Below the pieces are notes generated by a model. The model was not told where the DNA came from, did not search any database, and saw only the letters and a list, made by a program, of their open reading frames with translations. A DNA stretch of 64,000 nucleotides from contig NC_087067.1 in assembly GCF_963678635.1 (NCBI RefSeq), positions 5,002,647 through 5,066,646 of the forward strand. Direction: 5' to 3'. Shown here one piece after another: positions 57,214 through 64,000 of this stretch. Source of the stretch: Symsagittifera roscoffensis (Eukaryota; Xenacoelomorpha; Acoela; Convolutidae). A program made the translations under genes and the position numbers. Each line of letters starts with the position of its first letter. The first letter of the stretch is position 1.

Positions 57214-57714
57214 TTAGAGGATAGGTTTACCTCCGTTAACAGCAAACACGCCAACTTTGGCAGCAGTATGAATTTTCCCCGGTCGCGATAAGCGGCACCT
57301 CCTCATAGCCTCCAAAAGTTGGCTGTGTCCCTCTTTTCTGGAGATGGTCCTGGCGGCAACAAAACGAGTTTTCGCTGCACGCTCCCGGGTCCGATTATGC
57401 TGTCGTACCTGATCCAGACGAGAGATTCGTCCTACCTGACGAGATCTCATTGTGGGACGCGGGCTCGGTCGTCTGAAGTACGGGGAACTCAAAAGAAAGT
57501 TTTCCACAAATGAGAGGAGGTCAGTTTGTTCCGCCGTCGAGTTGAGTAGTGTTTGTGAGTCAGGGGGTTGAACAAGTGTAGAATGTAGATCGTCGGCAGT
57601 AGGTTGGGGGAAAGTATCTGGTGGTAGAATAGGATTCGAGGAGTTCATGATGTGACTATGAGATGTTATATAAGAAAAAGATGAGAAGAGAGAGTTATGA
57701 CTGTTTCTTAGCAA
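57214..57714 (-). pseudogene. pol: Element G: spacer between RNase H and integrase
   Basis: 166 open codons, Ser/Pro/Thr-rich then Arg-rich (RSRQVGRISRLDQVRQHNRT). No catalytic motif. It lies between RNase H and the integrase zinc domain and is best read as part of the same polyprotein, separated by frame breaks on both sides. Confidence 0.55.
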
Positions 57715-57753
57715 CTCAGGTCGGAGACAATGATTTAGAGCGAGCGAAACCGT

Positions 57754-58523
57754 TCAACGATTTTTAATTTGCATACCCTTTTCTGATTGGTCGACACTTG
57801 AAGAGCATAACGCAACGCCCTCTTTCGGTGAGATACTTGAAGCGCGTATTTGCATAACGTGATCTGATTGGTTGACAGGACGAGTTGATTTCAAGACACC
57901 CCCTACCGGAGAAAATTTTGATGAGGACAAGGAAAATTTCAGAGTGTGAGAAGCAACACCCTCTTGCGACGAAGACCCTAAACCGTCTCCTGAATTAATG
58001 ACGTTAAATGAATTTATAAATGTCAAGGCCGAATTAAAAGCCTCAATGGACTTAACAACAAAAAGTTCATCATAAATCGAAGGTGCTGGAGCTGAAAAAG
58101 TAGGATAGCGGGATAAATAGTCCACAATACCCAATGTAACCCCAGGGACATGAATAACTTCAAAATCAAAGGGTAACAAACGATCCGCCCAACGCGAAAG
58201 GCGCGACTGAAAAGACTTGTTTTTATCATTTTCACTCAATGCCGAAATAATGGCTTTATGTTCCGTCAACACTTGAAAACGATTACCCAACAAATACTTA
58301 CAAAGTGTTCACACGCCCAAATGATTGCCAACAACTCTAATTCCTTTGTACTATACTTCGTTTCTGCATTATTGACAGAACGCGAGGCAAACGCAGTTGG
58401 AGCCCAAACTCCCCGTTCAATGTCCTGCTGAAGACATGCTCCTAGTCCGCTATGACTAGCGTCAAATTTTACTCGAGACTTTTTCGAAGAATCATAATGG
58501 AACAAACTGGGGATTTTAGCCAC
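57754..58523 (-). pseudogene. pol: Element G: RNase H domain (one frameshift)
   Basis: First phase (58266-58523): VKFDASHSGLGACLQQ with the catalytic Asp, then STKELELLAIIWACEHF. Second phase (57754-58293): LGNRFQVLTEHKAIISAL, FQSRLSRWADRLLPFDFEV and the terminal GIVDYLSRYP. The switch is near 58300. The C-terminal part is a low-complexity linker. Confidence 0.85.
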
Positions 58524-58531
58524 CAGGTTGA

Positions 58532-59470
58532 TTATACTCTTGAAGGCATTATCTTGTTCCTCACCCCTGAGTTACATGCCTTTAAGGATTGCCGAAAATG
58601 AACTGTATAAGTATGTAAGTCAGGTATAAACCGTTTTAGATGATTTATCGTTCCCATAAATGAATGAAGCTGTTTCAAAGTTTTTGGGGGTTTAAGTGAT
58701 TGGATCGCGTCAATCTTTGAAAAATTGGGAGAATAACCGTCCTCATTTATAACGTAACCTAACCAAGTTAACTGGTTTACCGAAAATTCACACTTACTAA
58801 GCTTCAGTGCCCAGCCTTCTGCATCGAGCCTCTGCGTCAATTTCTCGACCAAGTTGTTATGTTCCTGAATGTCTCGCTTCGTGACTACTAAGATATCGTC
58901 CAAATAACAAATGACACCCTCCAATTCTTGTAAGGTACAGTCCATCGCCTTCTGGAACTCGGTTGGCATATCTATTAAAGCATAGAACCCAATCTTGAAC
59001 CTATAGGTCCCCGTAGTATCCCCACACAAAGTATTGAAATTACAGTGACTACTGGTAACTGACGATAGTTGCAGTTGACTGAAAGCGTACTTCATATCTA
59101 GTGAGGTAAACCAAACCTTTCCAGGTACATCCTTGGTGATTATCTGAGCCGCCGAATCAATAAGCTCATGAATGTTTGGCATCTGGTATTTGTTCTTCCA
59201 GATCTTTGCATTCATTGGCTTAGCATTTAAGGCAAGTTTGATCGAGCGATCCTTCTTGGCTGACAATACAATGGGCGCTATGAAATAATCGGTCGTACAT
59301 TTGTCCAGTTTCTCAATATGACCCTGCTTCACCAACTGTCTGATCTCACTAGCAACTCTGTCCTGGATATGAACCGGGACTGTACGTCCTTTAACTTGAC
59401 GCGGTACCAGAGGGTACTTAAAATTTGTGAATACTTTGTGGTTCTTGGATCTTCCTAATCGACTAAACAC
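58532..59470 (-). pseudogene. pol: Element G: reverse transcriptase
   Basis: 312 codons with the complete set of palm motifs: VPVHIQDRVASEIRQLVKQG, APIVLSAKKDRSIKLALNAK, SLDMKYAFSQLQLS (catalytic Asp), FYALIDMPTEFQKAMD, and the catalytic YLDDILVV, followed by WLGYVINEDGYSPNFSKIDA and LHSFMGTINHLKRFIPDL. It overlaps the protease frame by 16 bp. It ends in a frameshift before RNase H. Confidence 0.9.
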
Positions 59471-60030
59471 ATGAGCATATTTCTTGGCAAAGAAAGAACT
59501 CCAATAGTCGGAAATCGGGTCTTGATCCTTAACTTCAAGCTGCTGTCGGGCTCTGCCCTCAGTTGAGTAGTCACCACACCTAATTGATCTTGCAAATCTA
59601 AGCCCAACAGATTTCGGGTTCTATTCTCGGAGACAAGGAAACAAGCTTCCTCTACTTTCCAACCACTACAAGAGATCGGAAGACAAACTGAGCCAAGAAG
59701 ACGAATCAGTTTCTTATTATAATCCTTATACAGAGTATCTATAGGGTATCGTGTGTTATCTCGGAATTGGATGGACGGATTACGCTGAAGTATTAAGTCG
59801 CAAGTTTGTTTGTTGAGGAACGAAACCGGACCTCCTGTGTCTACAGTTGAGTAAAAGAAACTCTGCCCAGTACGCAATTGGATACTGAGGCTTCTTGGTT
59901 TCCCTTTGTTTGACTTTAGGAGCTCGATACTATCAATCGTGACGGCACTTTCTAATTGCAAAACACCGTACTCCGGTTCACTATCGTAATCAGCGTCTAT
60001 AAAATTGCAATCGATGAGGGGGTCTGTCAC
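59455..60030 (-). pseudogene. pol: Element G: aspartic protease
   Basis: Active-site word YSTVDTGGPVSFLN (DTGG), then the flap and LLGLDLQDQLGVV as the ILG-like partner. It is continuous in phase with the upstream gag zinc-knuckle region. The start given is an internal Met-type codon, not a real initiation site. Confidence 0.85.
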
Positions 60031-61111
60031 CTCCTCATTAACGTCAACAAAATTTACACGCCGTTTTGATGAGTTACAACATTTGGCAAAGTGACCTCGT
60101 TTCTTACAAAGTTTACATGTAACCTCTCAAGCTGGACACGACCTTCTATGTTCCGGGCTAAAAGGATTGCCACAGAAATAGCATGCTTTGTTGCCTTTGT
60201 TACTTTGCGCGTTTTGTCGATTGAATTGGTTCTGAGGAGAATTACGTTTTCCTCGAGACGACTGGATTGAGAAAGTAGGCTCTTGTTTAACCTTAATAGT
60301 GCTGGAGAACTGATTGTGCGGGAGTAGTTTTTGGAACTGAGCCGACGTACTGCCCCCTTTTTCACACTCCAGAGCGAGTTTAAAAGTGTCATCCAAGTCT
60401 ACGTTTGCCGTAATTAGTTGTTGCTAAACATCCATATCACGGATTCGTCCGATGAAGATATCTTTCAAAGTATCCCTCTCATGAGCATTGGGCCAACTAC
60501 ACAAAGCAATCTGAGCGCTGAGACGAGCGTAAAAAGAAGAGAAGGTATCGTTTTCCAACATGAAATGAATATAGTGTTATACAGTTTGATACGTTTAACA
60601 GTATAATCGCGTTCTATCTTGAACAGTGTCTCACAAGCATTGTGAAAGTCACGAAAAGGAGTAACGCTAATGTCCGTGTGCGGGTCAAAATTTGCGAAAC
60701 GTCGCTTTCCTTCATTTCCCAAAGCGAAAAACAATCGTGACTTCAGGCGGGCTTCAAATTTGTGATAAAACCAGTTCTGACCAATTCGAGGGCCTTTTCT
60801 TCTGCGCTCGATATTCAATTCATTGATTCTACGAACCGCCGCTTGATCTCGGAGGATTCGAGCATTCGCCTCCCCAGCGACTTCCGTGGCACCTACGGCC
60901 TCTGCTCTCGGAGGGGGTTCGTCGATGACCTACGCGGGTTCCACTAAAGGGTCCTGAGGATTTATATTATCCTTCAGCCCCACTGCCAGGAAGAATTGCT
61001 CAATCCAAGATTCCCAAAGGAACGGCGGGTTGAACGAAGGTTTCGCCCAAAAAGGAAGAATACCTAACAGGTCAGTCCTGTCTTCATTCACAGGAGCTGC
61101 TGGCTGCGCCG
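60031..61111 (-). pseudogene. gag: Element G: gag (start deleted, several breaks)
   Basis: Reading from 61111: ILPFWAKPSFNPPFLWESW and IEQFFLAVGL (capsid start), NWFYHKFEARLKSRLFFALG, RDFHNACETLFKIE, then after a frameshift near 60570 IGRIRDMDV and TFKLALECEKGG, and two zinc knuckles CYFCGNPFSPEHRRSC and CKLCKKRGHFAKCC. TAG stops lie at 60930-60932 and 60424-60426, and TGA at 60127-60129. There is no start codon: the frame runs straight into the shortened LTR, so the leader and first codons are deleted. Confidence 0.8.
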
Positions 61112-61122
61112 AGATTTAAAGG

Positions 61123-61244
61123 ACAACAGCGTGACACTCAATATAGGCCAAGCCGGTGACCTTGAACACAACTGGTAGTGAAATCAGCAGCATAGCTGCA
61201 AAAAGGCAATGAGTAAGCGAGGTACCGAAGGTCACCTCATGACA
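61123..61244 (-). repeat. 5' LTR of element G, truncated
   Basis: About 122 bp matching the start of the 309-bp 3' LTR with a few substitutions. The rest of the LTR and the leader are absent and gag sequence follows. The protein-like open frame across it in both copies is the LTR sequence itself. Confidence 0.85.
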
Positions 61245-61249
61245 CCTAG

Positions 61250-63290
61250 CAATATGCGGGTTGAATATCTGCTCGAATTGTTTGATGTTCAAAATACTAA
61301 GCAGTCGTTTTTGATCTGTGGAAATACCTAAATTTTCACAAGCAATGGTGTAGTACCTTGTTCTGTGGAAACTGTCGACGACGGCGAGGCGTTCTTCTTC
61401 TGTAGGCGCGTAATTGCTCTCGGATGTTGTTGTAAATCTTGATCCACCCATATTAACTTTCCAACCACCATGGCGGCGGTTAGGGATGAGCGACTCGCAA
61501 TTACAGTGTTTCTCCATGAGTAGATAACCTATACCGGATTTGCACCAGTCGTTCAATAACGCTGTCGGTTTTGTAGGATCAAAAGATGTGACTGCATTCC
61601 TTATCTCGAAGGAAATTACGTTCTTCGCTTCATCAAATTGTGCTTGCAGTTTGTCATCCCAGTACCAGGAAGCGCCTTTTTTCAGAAAGTCCCTGAAAGG
61701 AAGTAGTTTAGGCTGGGTCGCGAAATAATGTGCTACTTGCTGATTGACAAGTGCAGAGAATGATCCTAGGTCAGTTGCCTTTAGTAGTAATAGACTCGTT
61801 AATGGACTCAATTTAGGCTTGGTCGCGAAATAATGTGCTACTTGATGATTGAAAAGTGCAGAGAATGATCCTAGGTCAGTTGCGTTTAGTAGTAATAGAC
61901 TCGTTAATGGACTCGTTAATGGAGCGGGTAGTGATCCCATCTAGTCTGGACCGATCCGCATGCCTGCCCAGTCAACTGTTTTTCGGCAAAATGTGAACTT
62001 GTCCGGATTCTGAAGTATTCCATTCTGCCCTAGCAGCGATAAGTATTCGGTTACATGTTTGAAGGACTCTTCGATGGAGTTTGCGAACAGTAGAGAGCCG
62101 TCAACAACTCGTTTTACGTTCTCAAGATGCAAAGTGACCTTGTCGAAGTGATGTGTGTGTATGCGTCACCTGAAGATAAGTATCCTTGCGGGGCAGGGCA
62201 ATACCGAAGTCGTCTCCATGGGGTGATGAACGTTGTAAGGTGGCGATCCTCTTGTTTGATTGCAATAGAGTGATATCCATTCCAAGCATCTGTGACTGTT
62301 TTATATGTGTCAAGCGAAACTATCGACGCTTGTTGAAAAGGCCACTGTGTATGATAAGGCCACTGGGGTATGGTTGGTTGGATCAGTGGTAAGTTCCAGT
62401 GGTGGACCGTGGAAGAGCGGCAATGGTTGATGGGAACATGTGTTAAACGTTGATGAACGTATGAAGCGTTCTAGTTCATCGATATTCGAGTCCTCCAAGC
62501 TCATTGGGCCATCTGGGGGCTCTGGTGCTGCGCAGCGCTTAGGGCAGCCGCAAGGTGCTGACTCAGAAATGTTGTTAACGTGGTCTGCTTATGTCTTCCT
62601 CGTGGTAGCGGGAAACTAGCGTCAATGCATCCAAGATCGACAAGACATGTTCTACTCAAAAACAGTTTGTCACGACCTTGTACCACATGAATGGTTTGCA
62701 CTGTGGTTGTAGAATTGCTTGCTCCGTTGAATTGAACGTTCATCGGGATAGTTCCAATGACTGATAGCTCACGATTATCAGCGCTTTTTAGCACGCTATT
62801 TCGGCGGTTGATCTTTCTTGACGAAAGGTTGAGCTGCTTCATCAATCTTGGACCACAACACACCACCGATGCCCCTGTATCGGCAATTCCCTGGACAACA
62901 ACAGAACTTGGCTTTGATCGTTCCGATGCTTTATGAACTTTGAGAGACACTGTCAGCGTAACGTTATGGATACTGTTTACGCCATTGACTTGTTGCTCAA
63001 GGGCAAAAGTATGGGTTAACCTTAGTGTTATCATGCTGATGAGCGATGCAATTAATGTTGTCTTGCTGAGGGACACCATTTCGTCTACACATGCTCTCAA
63101 AGTGATTTCTCTTCCGAAAGTACACGTATTTCCGTATGCCGGGCAATTTGCACGCCATTCACTCGGAGTTCCTGGGTGAGCTGCATTACCGCAGTTGTTG
63201 CATTTTTCCGGTTTTATGTTTCGTAGTTTTTTCAGAATCTTATTGTAGGTTCATACAGAATTCATACAAAATTACCTAGTATATCAAATG
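61250..63290 (-). pseudogene. Element E (Ty3/gypsy), right part: gag end, protease, RT, RNase H
   Basis: On the - strand: a Cys-rich word KPEKCNNCGNAAHP...CPAYGNTC (gag, about 63150-63230), protease GIADTGASVVCCGP (about 62870), RT pieces YKTVTDAWNGYHS and YCPAPQGYLSSGDAYTH, then VVDGSLLFANS where a VDD is expected, NPDKFTFCRKTVDWAGMRI, and RNase H LNDWCKSGIGYLLMEKHC and NYAPTEEERLAVVDS. A large part of the RT fingers (before WPFQQASIVS, about 62345) is deleted. A 105-bp tandem duplication lies at 61703-61915. The frame is cut at HIAR by insertion of element G. Confidence 0.8.
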
Positions 63291-64000
63291 ATAACAAAAT
63301 TTCCAATGATTTACACATGAGAAAAAATCCAACATAAAAAATCTCGAAGGTTTATTTTTATGCGTAAGATATAATTAATTAGCTAACTTTTAGGAAAAAA
63401 ATCTCAAAAAATCTTAATGAAATAAAATGAGTTTCTATCTCAATGTTTTGTTTTCTCAGTTACTGCTTCATCTACTGTCATCCAATTTAATCCAATTTGA
63501 ACAAAATTTTACTTGAAAATTGAACTTTAGTTTGAAAAATGTATCTTTTCAACGACCGTTTATTAATCCAAAGCAGAATTACTACCATAAATCCTTTGCT
63601 GTAAAACTTTTCAAATGATTTTTCAACCTGATAAATCTATGATGCTGTTTCAACTTTGAATTTCTATATTAAATTAAATTTTTGGTTGAGAATGATGTAT
63701 ATTATTATCCTGAAATTTTCCAAGGTTAGCAAAAACATACATTTTTTTTGTCTTTTCTAGGTCAGTTATCGATTTCTTTTCTGAAAGTGTCAAAATAACT
63801 GTAGAAAATCACAATTCTGAATAAATCAACCCCATTATCTGCTAAATATTGCACTACACCCTGAACATTTTTACAAGCACTAAAGAAGGAAAAGTTTAAA
63901 ATAGTAACTAAGCAAAACTTTTCAATTTGTCAATGTTATAAAAATATCCAGTTTTGTACAGTTCTTGAAGAAATATTTGACCACTCATTAGCGTATATTA
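63291..64000. other. Non-coding AT-rich DNA to the window end
   Basis: No open frame or recognisable repeat. The outer boundary of element E is not visible here, so its 5' LTR is either absent or beyond the window. Confidence 0.5.

Larger units (their letters stand above)
54466..61244 (-). mobile_element. Element G: Ty3/gypsy retrotransposon nested in element E
   Basis: 6,779 bp between the 5-bp duplication CCTAG (54461-54465 and 61245-61249). It has one complete 309-bp LTR (54466-54774) and one LTR cut to about 122 bp (61123-61244). Internal order on the - strand: gag, protease, RT, RNase H, spacer, integrase and a long C-terminal tail. All parts are recognisable but interrupted by frameshifts and at least six in-frame stops (60930, 60424, 60127, 56908, 56890, 55383), so it is inactive. 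Confidence 0.92.

Noticed and set aside
54888-60932. Stop-codon reassignment to explain in-frame TAG/TGA in element G
   Set aside because: Neighbouring genes use these codons as genuine stops, and G also has frameshifts and a deletion; ordinary decay explains it.

Overview
The window is AT-rich animal nuclear DNA dominated by repeats. There are no bacterial-style operons. The only host gene I can support is one C-type lectin-like gene with a very large intron. Nearly everything else is LTR retrotransposons and tandem repeats. The species cannot be fixed from the sequence; an invertebrate metazoan (crustacean, tunicate and similar are all possible) fits the mix of Ty3/gypsy, Ty1/copia and C-type lectin.

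Layout. 1-5940: AT-rich non-coding DNA with short repeats and a roughly 640-bp tandem duplication. 5941-24929: one complete 18,981-bp LTR retroelement on the + strand, with 410-bp LTRs and a 4-bp target duplication ACTA. It carries a primer-binding site, a 1.2-kb leader, four pre-gag reading frames, gag, protease, reverse transcriptase/RNase H, integrase, two tiny membrane proteins, a Ser/Pro-rich protein, an envelope-like glycoprotein with a membrane segment and PTAP-containing tail, another Ser/Pro/Thr-rich protein, and a 1.6-kb 3' region. About 26.5-35.1 kb: a degenerate tandem array of 1.5-3 kb units, themselves built from about 178-bp repeats. 36.3-45.8 kb: the C-type lectin gene, two exons whose reading phases match across an 8,970-bp intron, most of which is an about 80-bp satellite (about 37.9-45.1 kb).

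48.9-63.3 kb holds a nest of three elements, all on the - strand. An old Ty3/gypsy element (called E here) is split by a second, younger Ty3/gypsy element (G, 54466-61244; target duplication CCTAG). A very young copia element (48907-53440; two identical 194-bp LTRs; target duplication CTTTT) lies directly downstream of E's left remnant. E and G are dead (frameshifts, nonsense codons, deletions; E has lost a catalytic Asp). The copia element shows a single frame break, at a G5 run.

The most unusual object is the 19-kb element at 5945-24925. It has the standard Ty3 gag-pol order but roughly three times the usual coding complexity, with env and several unrecognised accessory frames on both sides of gag-pol, in the manner of a complex retrovirus. 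Its pol and env frames are interrupted by several frameshifts, some at homopolymers, so it is either a recently decayed copy (LTRs differ at about 6 of 410 sites) or its consensus contains indel errors.
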